Origin: DATAFO01 sp046728935
GTDB lineage: Bacteria; Actinomycetota; Thermoleophilia; Solirubrobacterales; 70-9
Reading direction: 5' to 3'
Assembly: GCA_046728935.1 (NCBI GenBank)
Contig: JBKPFS010000159.1
Span: forward strand, 1 to 12,291
DNA length: 12,291 bases
Each line of letters begins with the position of its first letter. Position 1 is the stretch's first letter. Position numbers and translations under genes: made by a program. Under the pieces are notes generated by a model. That model made no database searches. It saw only the letters and a program-made list of their open reading frames with translations, and was not told the origin of the DNA. Below, one piece after another: positions 1 to 6,345 of this stretch.

Positions 1-2
1 CG

Positions 3-545
3 CTTCGGGCGAGTGCGATGAACGCCCTCGCCCACGGCGCTGAGTCGCTCTACACGCCGCTCGCCAACCCGGTCGCGAGCCTCGCCGCGCTCCGGGGCGC
101 GAGGCTGCTCGCGACGGCGCTCGACGCGCCCCGCGAGGGGCGCGACGGCACGGCGCTCGCGCTCGGCTCGATCCTCTGCGCCTACGCGCTCGACTCGGCC
201 CTGTTCGCCCTCCACCACGTCGTCTGCCAGACCCTGGTCCGCACGCTTCGGACCCCTCACGCCGAGACCAACGCGACGATGCTCCCCCGGACGGTGGAGG
301 CGATGCGGCCCCGAGCGGGCAAGGCGATGACCGCGCTCGCGCGGGCGCTCGGCACGAAGCAGGCCGACCTCGCGGAGCGGATCACGGAGCTCGGCGGCGG
401 GCCGCGCCGGCTCTCCGACCTGGGCGCGGATGCGGCGGACATCGACGCCGCGCTCGAGGGGATCCTCGCCCGGCAGGAGCTCCAGATGACGCCCGACCCA
501 CCCGACCGCGACGAGCTCCGGGCCCTGATCGAAAGCGCCTGGTAA
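3..545 (+). CDS. Iron-type alcohol dehydrogenase / maleylacetate reductase, C-terminal part (5' truncated by window)
   Basis: The frame is open to the left edge, so only the C-terminal ~180 residues are visible. The segment ASAMNALAHGAESLY matches the substrate/metal segment of maleylacetate reductases, where Asn replaces the Asp iron ligand of classical group III alcohol dehydrogenases. The following HH...PHAETNA block is the second metal/active-site segment, and the C-terminal all-helical domain has normal length. Maleylacetate reductases reduce maleylacetate to 3-oxoadipate with NAD(P)H in chlorophenol, resorcinol and hydroxyquinol breakdown. No other gene of such a pathway is in view, so the substrate is uncertain. 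One oddity is that the usual CHxLGG motif reads CQTLVR: the His near the nicotinamide is Gln, while the flanking His residues remain. The family call is fairly safe; the exact enzyme is not. Confidence 0.8.
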   Translation, partial: LRASAMNALAHGAESLYTPLANPVASLAALRGARLLATALDAPREGRDGTALALGSILCAYALDSALFALHHVVCQTLVRTLRTPHAETNATMLPRTVEAMRPRAGKAMTALARALGTKQADLAERITELGGGPRRLSDLGADAADIDAALEGILARQELQMTPDPPDRDELRALIESAW

Positions 546-558
546 CGCCCAGCAAGTA

Positions 559-575
559 ACGCGCGCAGCGTGCGT
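559..575 (+). terminator. Possible terminator hairpin after the dehydrogenase gene
   Basis: A 7-bp stem (559-565 with 569-575, one G-U pair) closes a 3-nt loop, 13 bp after the stop codon of the upstream gene and just before the next promoter box. There is no clear T-run, only GTGT, so termination efficiency is uncertain. Confidence 0.3.
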
Positions 576-578
576 GTG

Positions 579-584
579 TAGGCA
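579..584 (+). promoter_or_regulatory. Putative -10 box of leaderless plsC-gpsA
   Basis: TAGGCA(T) ends 5 nt before the GTG at 590, so transcription would begin at or next to the start codon. The rival start, GTG at 599, would have the SD-like AGGTGA (588-593) 5 nt upstream. Both readings are possible. Confidence 0.4.
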
Positions 585-589
585 TCTAG

Positions 590-2302
590 GTGAACGACGT
601 GCCGCGGCGTTCGGCGCCGCCACGCAGCGACGACGTGATCAGCGAGGAGCGCTTCCAGCGCTATCACCGCTACGCGCGCGAGCGCGGCGTCAACCCGCTC
701 ATGTACCTGGTCGCGCGGCTGATCCTGCAGCCGGCGTTCCTGATCTGGCTGCGGCTCGAGCGCACGGGTCGCGAGCACGCGCGCGTGAAGGGCGGGCTGA
801 TTGTCGCCTCCAATCACCGCAGCTTCCTCGACCCCTTCGTGATCGCGACGCTCCTGCCCTGGGCGCGGCGGATCCAGTTCGTGACCAAGGTCGAGCTCTT
901 CGAGCGCCGCTGGCAGGGCTGGCTGCTGAGCCGGCTCGGCGCCTTCCCGATCCGCCGCGGACAGTCCGACGAGACCGCGATGGAGACCGCGGCCGCGATC
1001 GTCGATCGCGGCGGCACCGTGATCATCTTCCCCGAGGGCACGCGCATCCGCTCCGGGTCGCTCGGCCGCCCCAAGCGCGGGGTCGGCAGGCTGGCCCTCG
1101 AAACCGGTGCGCCGGCGCTGCCCGTGGCCGTGCACGGCTCGGAGCACGTGCGCCGCGGCTGGAGGATCCGGCCGCGCAAGGTGAGGCTGCGCGTCGGGAC
1201 TCCGACGACATTCCCGCGCACCGAGCGGCCCTCGCCGGCGCTGGCGGCGACCGTCACCGACCGCATCTGGCCCAACATCGAGCTTCAGTGGGAGTGGCTC
1301 GGCGGGCTCCCGCCGCTGCGCAAGGCCGCCGTCATCGGGGCCGGGAGCTGGGGCACCGCGATGGCGGTGCTGCTCGCCCGCGGCGGGCTCGAGGTGGAGC
1401 TCGGCACGCGATCGGACGAGAAGGCCGAGCGGATCGATCGCGAGCGAAGGAACCAGCGCTACCTGCCCGGGATCCCGCTGCCGCCCGAGCTCAGGGTCAA
1501 GCGCTCCGCCGACATCGAGCTTGCGGCCTGCGATCTGGTCTGCCTAGCCGTACCCTCCAAGGCGTTGCCGACCGTGGTCGGCGGGCTCGCCGATCGCATC
1601 CCCTCCCGCGCCGCGGTGCTCCTGCTCAGCAAGGGGATGGTGCAGCCGCTGGGAACCCTGCCCAACGACTACGTGAGCGAGCGGGTGCGCGCGCGGGCGA
1701 TCGCCTCGCTCGGCGGACCCGCCCACGCCCGCGAGGCGGCCGCCGGCATGGCGGCACTGGCCCTCGCCAGCACCGATGCGGACCTGCGCGCACAGCTCGG
1801 GGAGGTCTTCGACCGCGCCGGGCTGGTGTGCGAGCGCACCGAGGACGTGGTCGGTGTAGAGGTGGCGGGCGCGGCAAAGAACGCGGCAGCGTTCGCCGCC
1901 GCGGCGGCGGAGGGACACGGCCTGAACGCGGCCGGAATCGCGGCCGCGGGGATCTGGCGGGAGTGCGTCTCCTTCGCTCTCGCGAAGGGCGCCGAGCTCG
2001 ACACCTTCACCGGGCTCGCCGGCGTGGGCGACCTGACCGCGACCGTGCTGGCGCCGGGCAGCCGCAACCGCCGCGCCGGCCAGCTGCTCGGCGAAGGCGT
2101 GCCCGCCGAGCAGATTCCGGCCCGCATCGGGCAAGCCTCCGAGGCGCTCGACTCGGTGCCGCTGCTCGCCGAGGCCGTTCGCGGCGCGCTGCAGAGCGCG
2201 CCCGGGCTGGATGGGCTCGCGGCGCTCGTGGCGGGGGAAATCGACGCAGGCGAATGGGTCGCCGGCCTGCGCCGGGCCGAGCGCGCCCGGCAGGCGGCGT
2301 AG
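590..2302 (+). CDS. plsC-gpsA: Bifunctional fusion: PlsC-type acyltransferase + glycerol-3-phosphate dehydrogenase GpsA
   Basis: The 570-aa frame contains two complete enzymes. Residues ~35-235 are a PlsC-type acyltransferase: HRSFLD (HX4D, His76/Asp81), GAFPIRRG (117-124), FPEGTR (147-152) and PVAVHG (178-183). Residues ~245-570 are GpsA: the Rossmann loop GAGSWG (250-255), LLLSKGM (344-350), GGPAHA (375-380), the conserved lysine of AGAAKN (Lys430), GLAGVGDL (475-482) and SRNRR (491-495). GpsA reduces dihydroxyacetone phosphate to glycerol 3-phosphate; PlsC makes phosphatidic acid from the lysophosphatidate. Only about ten residues separate the domains, and no stop or credible internal start lies between them. 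I recognise each half with confidence; a joined chain is not the common arrangement. The start may be GTG 590 or GTG 599. The protein is probably associated with the inner face of the membrane through the acyltransferase. Confidence 0.92.
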   Translation: MNDVPRRSAPPRSDDVISEERFQRYHRYARERGVNPLMYLVARLILQPAFLIWLRLERTGREHARVKGGLIVASNHRSFLDPFVIATLLPWARRIQFVTKVELFERRWQGWLLSRLGAFPIRRGQSDETAMETAAAIVDRGGTVIIFPEGTRIRSGSLGRPKRGVGRLALETGAPALPVAVHGSEHVRRGWRIRPRKVRLRVGTPTTFPRTERPSPALAATVTDRIWPNIELQWEWLGGLPPLRKAAVIGAGSWGTAMAVLLARGGLEVELGTRSDEKAERIDRERRNQRYLPGIPLPPELRVKRSADIELAACDLVCLAVPSKALPTVVGGLADRIPSRAAVLLLSKGMVQPLGTLPNDYVSERVRARAIASLGGPAHAREAAAGMAALALASTDADLRAQLGEVFDRAGLVCERTEDVVGVEVAGAAKNAAAFAAAAAEGHGLNAAGIAAAGIWRECVSFALAKGAELDTFTGLAGVGDLTATVLAPGSRNRRAGQLLGEGVPAEQIPARIGQASEALDSVPLLAEAVRGALQSAPGLDGLAALVAGEIDAGEWVAGLRRAERARQAA

Positions 2303-2359
2303 CCATGGCCTCGCGGGCGACCACGCACGCGGCGTTGCCTTCGGGCGATGGCGGAGGGG

Positions 2360-2365
2360 TACGCT
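2360..2365 (+). promoter_or_regulatory. Putative -10 box of the sigma factor gene
   Basis: TACGCT ends 6 nt before GTG 2372. TTGCCT at 2335-2340, 19 nt upstream, is a possible -35. The GGAGGGG run at 2352-2358 lies 13 nt from the start, which is far for a ribosome binding site, so leaderless initiation is favoured. Confidence 0.45.
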
Positions 2366-2371
2366 TGATTT

Positions 2372-2959
2372 GTGGCCGCAGCAGCGGAGGAGAGCGGGGG
2401 AGCGGCACCCTCGAACGGCCCGCCATCGGCGTCGAAGGCGGAGCTCGACCGCGCCTTCGAGGACCTCTATCGCGCGCACCTGCGGGACGTCTACTCCTAC
2501 GCGTACTACCGGGTTGGCAACCATCACGAAGCCGAGGATCTGACGGAACAGGCCTTCCTCCAGGCCTACAGGCACTTCGAGCGCGCCCGTCGCGAGTCGG
2601 ACGGCCGGCCGCTTCGGCCCTGGCTGATCCGCATCGCCCACAACCTCGCGTCGAACTACCACCGCGACCGGGCGCGCCGGCCCGAGGCCGCGCTCGACGC
2701 GGTCGAGCCGCCCTCGCATCCACACGGCACCGAGCGCGTGGTGGAGGGGCGCGAGGAGCTACGCGACGTGATCGAGCACCTTCAGGAGCTCCCAGACGAC
2801 CGCCGGGAGGCGCTGATCATGCGCTTCGCGCTGGGCATGTCGAATCGCGAGATCGCGCGCGCCCTGGGGCGCAGCGACGGGGCGACCAAGGTGTTGATCC
2901 ATCGCGCGATCAAGCAGCTGGAGGAACTGATGGCCCCAGGGGGTGAAGGCGATGGCTGA
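2372..2959 (+). CDS. RNA polymerase sigma factor, ECF (sigma-70 family)
   Basis: A 195-aa protein with the two-domain ECF layout. A low-complexity N-terminus of ~22 residues precedes region 2 (residues ~30-100), with DLYRAHLRDVYSYAYYRVG, the acidic EAEDLTEQAF core-binding/-10 segment, and RPWLIRIAHNLASNYHRDR. Region 4 (~127-187) has LPDDRREALIMRFALGMS and the helix-turn-helix MSNREIARALGRSDGATKVLIHRA. It directs RNA polymerase to a dedicated promoter set that the sequence does not reveal. The GTG start is the only one giving a full region 2 with an upstream promoter box. Its 3' end overlaps the next gene by 8 nt, an arrangement typical of sigma/anti-sigma pairs. The exact ECF group is not assignable by eye. 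Confidence 0.93.
   Translation: MAAAAEESGGAAPSNGPPSASKAELDRAFEDLYRAHLRDVYSYAYYRVGNHHEAEDLTEQAFLQAYRHFERARRESDGRPLRPWLIRIAHNLASNYHRDRARRPEAALDAVEPPSHPHGTERVVEGREELRDVIEHLQELPDDRREALIMRFALGMSNREIARALGRSDGATKVLIHRAIKQLEELMAPGGEGDG
2938..2946 (+). promoter_or_regulatory. Ribosome binding site deciding the start of the putative anti-sigma gene
   Basis: AGGGGGTGA lies 5 nt before ATG 2952. It includes the competing in-frame GTG at 2943, so the ATG is the better start. The site lies inside the sigma factor coding region, which implies translational coupling. Confidence 0.6.
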
Positions 2960-3287
2960 GGCGGCGCGAGACCTCGACCTCGAGCGCCTGCTCGCCGACG
3001 CCCTGCGGCCCATCGAGCCGCCGGAGGACCTCGCCGGCCGGATGGAGACGACGCTGGCCTCGATCGCCGAGCAGGCGGCGGCGGAGCTCTCGAGCTGGGC
3101 CGACGAGCTCTCCGAGGGCGAGCTTCAGGCCCTGCGCGATCCCCGAAACTGGGTCCGGCCGGTCGCCGCCGTCGCGGTCGGCAGCGCCGCGGCCGGCGCC
3201 CTGGTCCTGGTCAGCATGCGCCGCCGGCGCCGCCCCGACGGGCTGCGCGAGACCGCCGACCGGCTCCTGCGCGACCTCTTACCCTAA
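2952..3287 (+). CDS. Small single-span membrane protein, possible anti-sigma factor
   Basis: A 111-aa protein translated from within the end of the sigma gene (8-nt overlap). Residues 1-68 are acidic, helical and predicted cytoplasmic. WVRPVAAVAVGSAAAGALVL (~67-86) is a single membrane span, followed by a basic MRRRRRPDG stop-transfer stretch and a short helical tail. I recognise no domain. The inference that it sequesters the upstream ECF sigma rests on gene overlap, topology and size. It lacks the HxxxCxxC zinc motif of ZAS anti-sigma factors, and the basic residues after the span argue for a cytoplasmic C-terminus. It could instead be an unrelated small membrane protein. Its TAA stop overlaps the stop of the convergent gene on the other strand by 4 nt. 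Confidence 0.75.
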   Translation: MAEAARDLDLERLLADALRPIEPPEDLAGRMETTLASIAEQAAAELSSWADELSEGELQALRDPRNWVRPVAAVAVGSAAAGALVLVSMRRRRRPDGLRETADRLLRDLLP

Positions 3288-3709
3288 GGGCGCACCTGAG
3301 CGGGCGCGGGTCGCGGCTCCGGCGTCGCGGCACCCGCCGCGAGGCCGGTGAGCCCGAGGATCAGGTGCAGGACGTTGTCCTCGTCGTTGACCGGCACCAG
3401 CCCGATGAGGATGTTGTCCCCGTCGACGAAGCCCCAGATCGACAGCACCAGGTAGAGCAGCCCGACCCCGAGGGCGGCCGAGCGTGCCGCCGACCCCGCG
3501 GCCGCGAGCAGCAGCAGCCCGATGGCGAGGTGCACCAGGTTGTGCCAGCCGTTGACGCCGAGGATCCCGATCACCTCGTCGGTGTCCTTGGCGACGCCGG
3601 CGGCCCCGGTGTCGAAGCCGGAGCTGTAGAAGAAGCCGATGATCCCCAGGAGCACCAGGACCACACCGACGAGCGTGGAGTAGAGCCTGGCCGGACTCGA
3701 TGTGCTCAT
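3284..3709 (-). CDS. DUF4383-type integral membrane protein
   Basis: A 141-aa membrane protein with about four hydrophobic segments (roughly residues 10-29, 56-73, 77-95, 112-128). Two related signatures, NGWHNLVHLAIG and NDEDNVLHLILG, are the His-containing repeats that I associate with the DUF4383 family, common in actinobacteria and of unknown function. The C-terminus is a Pro/Ala-rich tail. The ATG at 3709 is supported by AGGAGGG 4 nt upstream on the minus strand, one of the few classical ribosome binding sites in the window. It converges on the sigma/anti-sigma operon with overlapping stop codons, and it diverges from the rhomboid gene across a 79-bp promoter region. No function can be read from the sequence. 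Confidence 0.85.
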   Translation of the reverse strand: MSTSSPARLYSTLVGVVLVLLGIIGFFYSSGFDTGAAGVAKDTDEVIGILGVNGWHNLVHLAIGLLLLAAAGSAARSAALGVGLLYLVLSIWGFVDGDNILIGLVPVNDEDNVLHLILGLTGLAAGAATPEPRPAPAQVRP

Positions 3710-3713
3710 CCTT

Positions 3714-3720
3714 CCCTCCT
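3714..3720 (-). promoter_or_regulatory. Shine-Dalgarno of the DUF4383 gene
   Basis: On the minus strand AGGAGGG sits 4 nt before ATG 3709. A TAAGTT box at 3750-3745 (minus) could be its -10 element, giving a short leader of roughly 25-30 nt. This gene is therefore leadered, unlike most of its neighbours. Confidence 0.55.
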
Positions 3721-3773
3721 TTTGGGGAGCGATCGGGTGGATGGAACTTAACTGAGCCTCACGACGCGCCCCA

Positions 3774-3779
3774 TATAGT
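3774..3779 (+). promoter_or_regulatory. Putative -10 box of the rhomboid gene
   Basis: TATAGT, the best -10 match in the window, ends 9 nt before ATG 3789. No Shine-Dalgarno is present. The 3710-3788 interval thus holds divergent promoters for the rhomboid and DUF4383 genes. Confidence 0.5.
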
Positions 3780-3788
3780 CCGGCCGCG

Positions 3789-4601
3789 ATGGCGGTCTGC
3801 TACCGGCACCCGAATCGGGAGACGAACGTCTCCTGCTCGAACTGCGGCCGCCCCATCTGTCCGGACTGCATGACCTCGACTCCGGTGGGGATGCGATGCC
3901 CCGAGTGCGCTCGCCAGCGAACCCAGGTGCGCCGCGTGAGCTCCGGGCTTCACGCTGGCGCGGCGCCCGCGACCTACACGCTGATCGCGATCAACGTCGC
4001 GGCGTTCCTCGCGGAGATCGTGGGCGGCGGCGGCGCCGGCTCGCTGGAGGGTGGCGGCAAGGTGATCAACGACTTCGGGCTCAACGGTCCCGAGGTCGCA
4101 GACGGTGAGTGGTGGCGAATCGTCACCGCGGGGTTCCTGCACGCCGGCCCGCTTCACATCGCGCTCAACATGTTCGCGCTCTTCATACTCGGCACCCTGC
4201 TCGAGCCCGGCATTGGCACAGCGCGCTTCCTGGGCGTCTATTTCGTGTCGCTGCTCGCCGGATCGCTCGGCGCCCTGCTCCTCGATCCGAACGAGACCAC
4301 GGTCGGCGCCTCGGGCGCGATCTTCGGCCTCATGTCGGCCGCGTTCATCGTCGCCCGGCACCGAGGCCTGGAGCAGCTCGCCTCGCAGATCGGCTTCTAT
4401 GTGATCCTGAACCTGGCCTTCACCTTCGGCGTCCCGGGAATCAGCGTCGGCGGCCATCTCGGCGGGCTCGTCGGCGGGGCCGTCGCGGCGTTGGTGATCG
4501 TGTTCGCCGAGCGTCGGGCGAGACGGCCGATCCCGCTCGAGGCCGGAGCCCTGATCCTGCTCTCGGCCGTGAGCTTCGCCGCCGCGCTCGCAGTCGCGTA
4601 G
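3789..4601 (+). CDS. Rhomboid family intramembrane serine protease with N-terminal zinc-binding domain
   Basis: A 270-aa protein. Residues 4-40 form a B-box-like zinc-binding region: C4/H7, C16/C19, C24/C27, C37/C40. The rhomboid core follows, with about six to seven membrane segments between residues 61 and 268. The active-site pieces are all present: GFLHAGPLHIALN (His118, His123, Asn127), the catalytic serine in GASG (Ser175), and the catalytic histidine in GGHLGG (His223). Rhomboids cut transmembrane substrates within the lipid bilayer. The zinc region would be cytosolic and may recruit substrates or partners, which is inference. The ATG at 3789 keeps the whole zinc region and lies directly behind a TATAGT box. 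The substrate is unknown. The gene is monocistronic here and converges with the SRPBCC gene across only 7 bp. Confidence 0.95.
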   Translation: MAVCYRHPNRETNVSCSNCGRPICPDCMTSTPVGMRCPECARQRTQVRRVSSGLHAGAAPATYTLIAINVAAFLAEIVGGGGAGSLEGGGKVINDFGLNGPEVADGEWWRIVTAGFLHAGPLHIALNMFALFILGTLLEPGIGTARFLGVYFVSLLAGSLGALLLDPNETTVGASGAIFGLMSAAFIVARHRGLEQLASQIGFYVILNLAFTFGVPGISVGGHLGGLVGGAVAALVIVFAERRARRPIPLEAGALILLSAVSFAAALAVA

Positions 4602-4614
4602 GACGGGGCTACGC
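4596..4614. terminator. Bidirectional hairpin built from two convergent stop codons
   Basis: GCGTAG (4596-4601) and CTACGC (4609-4614) are perfect inverted repeats around a 7-nt loop. Each arm contains the TAG stop of one of the two convergent genes, so the hairpin can form in both transcripts. There is no T-run, so it may pause or protect 3' ends rather than terminate strongly. Confidence 0.4.
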
Positions 4615-5067
4615 CCGGCTTGCGACTCGGCGCTCGACCTCGGCCTTGGTGTCGCGGATGGATCGCGCCATCACACCCTCGTTCAGCTTGCGGGCGATGA
4701 AGCCCGGGACCGGCACTCCCGGGTCGACGCCGAGCCGGTAGGTCGCCAGGGTGCGATCGCCATCGTCGAGCGGCTCGAACAGGTACTCCCCGTCGATGTA
4801 GGTGACCCCGTCACCGTCGACGAAGTCCCACCACAGCTTTCCCGGGCGGTCGTAGTGGTAGTGGAGCGTGTAGACGACCGCCCGGAGCTTGGCGTCGACG
4901 CGCAGGCGGACGAGCTTGCCGAGGCCGTCGTCGTAGCGCTCCAGGATCTCGGCGCCGATCACCGCGTCCTGCCACGCGGGATAGGTCTCGAAGTCGACGA
5001 TCGCGTCGAAGCAGGCGTCGGGAGGGGCGTCTATCTCGAGCGACTGCTCGGCGCGGTTGATTCCCAT
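4609..5067 (-). CDS. SRPBCC / polyketide cyclase-like (START-fold) protein
   Basis: A 152-aa cytosolic protein. The opening AEQSLEIDAPPDACFDAIVDFETYPAW is characteristic of the coenzyme Q-binding/polyketide cyclase branch of the SRPBCC fold. The order is a beta strand, two helices, a beta-rich middle (VRLRVDAKLRAVVYTLHYHY) and a long C-terminal amphipathic helix (~122-150). The fold makes a deep hydrophobic pocket; the ligand cannot be predicted. The start is firm: GGGAGGAG lies 5 nt upstream of ATG 5067. The first 37 nt overlap the end of the upstream BtuF-like gene, so the two are probably cotranscribed and translationally coupled. A functional link to that gene is possible but unproven. 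Longer upstream extensions in this frame are shadows of the BtuF-like gene. Confidence 0.88.
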   Translation of the reverse strand: MGINRAEQSLEIDAPPDACFDAIVDFETYPAWQDAVIGAEILERYDDGLGKLVRLRVDAKLRAVVYTLHYHYDRPGKLWWDFVDGDGVTYIDGEYLFEPLDDGDRTLATYRLGVDPGVPVPGFIARKLNEGVMARSIRDTKAEVERRVASRA

Positions 5068-5954
5068 GCGAGCTCCTCCCACGCTATTCCCTCCGGCCGG
5101 GCGATCGAATCCCGATGGAGGACGTGGGCGAGGAGCTCGACCCCGTCGACGAGGCGCGGCCCGGGACGCGAGAACGAGGAGGCGGCGTCGACCGCGACGA
5201 TGCGCTCGGCGCCCAGCCCTCGAAGCCGCTCGGCGTTCACGCGTGCCTCGGCCGCCGCTTCGGCGGTGTAGAGGCCGCATGGCATCACCACGACGACCTC
5301 GGGCTCCACGGCTCGCAGCTCGGCCCACTCGGCCACCCTCGAGCGCTGCCCCGGCTCGCCGAGCACATCGTCGGCCCCGGCGAGGGCGATCATCTCCGGG
5401 ACCCAGTGGCCGTCGACGTAGGGGGGATCGAGCCATTCGAGCGCGAGCACGCGCGGGCGCTCGGCGCCGGCGACCGCATCGGCGACCCCGCGCAGCCGCT
5501 CGCGGAGCCGGGAGCGGAGCGCCTCGCCCGCACCGGGCTCGCCGGCCGCGGCACCGAGGGTGACCAGGTCGTCGAGCACGCCGTGGAGCGTCTCGGGATC
5601 GAGGGACAGCACCGCCGGCGTCGACGGCAGCCGCGCGGCGACCGCGCGCACGTCGTCATAGGAGACCGCGCAGACCGCGCACAGCGCCTGGGTCACGATC
5701 AGGTCGGGTCGCAGCACCGCCAGGGCGTTCTCGTCGAGCCGGTAGAGCGCGTCGCCCCGCCGGGTGAGCTCGCGCACCCGCGCGTCGATCTCCGCCGCCG
5801 GGAGGCCGGGCTCGATCACGCTGCTCGTCAGGCGCGGCAGCCGCGTCGCCGCGGGCGGGTGATCGCACTCGTGGGTGACCGCAACGACCTGCTCGCCGAG
5901 GCCGAGGGCGAACAGCGCCTCCGTCGCCGAGGGAACCAAGCTCGCGATCCGCAT
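5031..5954 (-). CDS. BtuF-like cobalamin / metal-chelate binding protein, cytoplasmic form
   Basis: A 307-aa protein of the Fe3+/B12 periplasmic-binding fold. It begins MRIASLVPSATEALFALGLG, followed by VTHECDHPPAA (~26-36), LRPDLIVTQALCAVCAVSY (~85-103), EWLDPPYVDGHWVPEMIALAG and a C-terminal lobe ending RPGPRLVDGVELLAHVLH. In BtuF this fold delivers vitamin B12 to the BtuCD importer. Here there is no signal peptide or lipobox and no permease or ATPase gene nearby, so it is probably cytosolic; the actual ligand is unknown. The Cys-rich CAVCAV pair is typical of this soluble subgroup. I chose ATG 5954 because the homologous region begins there and upstream codons would run antisense through the divergent gene. 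No Shine-Dalgarno is visible. Confidence 0.85.
   Translation of the reverse strand: MRIASLVPSATEALFALGLGEQVVAVTHECDHPPAATRLPRLTSSVIEPGLPAAEIDARVRELTRRGDALYRLDENALAVLRPDLIVTQALCAVCAVSYDDVRAVAARLPSTPAVLSLDPETLHGVLDDLVTLGAAAGEPGAGEALRSRLRERLRGVADAVAGAERPRVLALEWLDPPYVDGHWVPEMIALAGADDVLGEPGQRSRVAEWAELRAVEPEVVVVMPCGLYTAEAAAEARVNAERLRGLGAERIVAVDAASSFSRPGPRLVDGVELLAHVLHRDSIARPEGIAWEELAWESTAPSSRSR
5073..5080 (-). promoter_or_regulatory. Shine-Dalgarno of the SRPBCC gene inside the upstream gene
   Basis: GGGAGGAG on the minus strand, 5 nt before ATG 5067, lies within the last codons of the BtuF-like gene. It fixes the SRPBCC start and implies coupled translation. Confidence 0.65.
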
Positions 5955-5978
5955 CTGTTCAAGGGTGCCAGGTCCGGG

Positions 5979-5984
5979 TAGGAT
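5979..5984 (+). promoter_or_regulatory. Putative -10 box of the pterin dehydratase gene
   Basis: TAGGAT ends 7 nt before ATG 5992. The AGGA inside it could instead be a weak ribosome binding site at 8 nt spacing. The 37-bp interval to the divergent BtuF-like gene must hold both promoters. Confidence 0.45.
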
Positions 5985-5991
5985 CGGCCCG

Positions 5992-6273
5992 ATGGCGGAG
6001 CTGCTCTCCGACGAAGAGATCTCGTCCCGGCTTGCGGAGCTCGAGGGCTGGGAGCGCGACGGCGACCGGATCCGCAAGACGTTCGAGTGCGGGGACTTCG
6101 TCGGCTCGGTCGAGTTCGTCAAGTCGCTGGTCGGGCCGGCCGAGGGCATGGGCCACCACCCGGACCTCGAGCTCTCCTGGGACAAGGTCACGATCTCGAT
6201 CACGAACCACGCGGCGGGCGGGCTGACCTCCAGCGACTTCGAGCTCGCCGCCAAGATCGACGCTCGCCGCTAG
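5992..6273 (+). CDS. Pterin-4a-carbinolamine dehydratase (PCD/DCoH family)
   Basis: A 93-aa single-domain protein of normal family length. It has the N-terminal LSDEEISSRLAELEGWERDG segment and the active-site signature GHHPDLELSW (His55-His56-Pro57-Asp58), with a second histidine in TNHAAGGLT (His73). The family dehydrates 4a-hydroxytetrahydropterin, recycling the cofactor of aromatic amino acid hydroxylases. Bacteria without such hydroxylases also carry it, sometimes linked to molybdopterin or folate side reactions. No hydroxylase gene is in the window. In-frame codons extend upstream to 5875, but they would run antisense through the BtuF-like gene and are not similar to the family, so ATG 5992 is the start. 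The usual Thr-His near the C-terminus is Asn-His here. Confidence 0.93.
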   Translation: MAELLSDEEISSRLAELEGWERDGDRIRKTFECGDFVGSVEFVKSLVGPAEGMGHHPDLELSWDKVTISITNHAAGGLTSSDFELAAKIDARR

Positions 6274-6345
6274 ACCGGGCGCGAGGACGTCCGGTTCCAC
6301 TCCGCCGGCGAGGGGTGCGCCGCCTGGCCCTGGCAAGCCCCGGGG

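Noticed and set aside
3270..3315. Inverted repeat CGCGACC / GGTCGCG around the overlapping convergent stops
   Set aside because: The 32-nt loop is large and the arms lie in coding sequence; in DNA this GC-rich a 7-bp match is weak evidence for a terminator.
3365..3751. Plus-strand frame of 128 codons opposite the DUF4383 gene
   Set aside because: Its composition (acidic/Gln/Pro/His-rich) is that of an antisense shadow. The minus-strand frame has clear membrane segments and a ribosome binding site.
5068..5436. Arg-rich N-terminal extension of the SRPBCC protein
   Set aside because: It is a shadow of the BtuF-like gene in another frame. The strong ribosome binding site at 5073-5080 fixes the start at 5067.
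5875..5991. N-terminal extension of the pterin dehydratase by 39 codons
   Set aside because: It runs antisense through the start of the BtuF-like gene, has no family similarity, and the ATG at 5992 has a promoter box directly upstream.
5955..6254. N-terminal extension of the BtuF-like protein by 100 codons
   Set aside because: These codons are antisense to the pterin dehydratase gene and unlike the family; the fold begins at MRIASLVPSATEAL.
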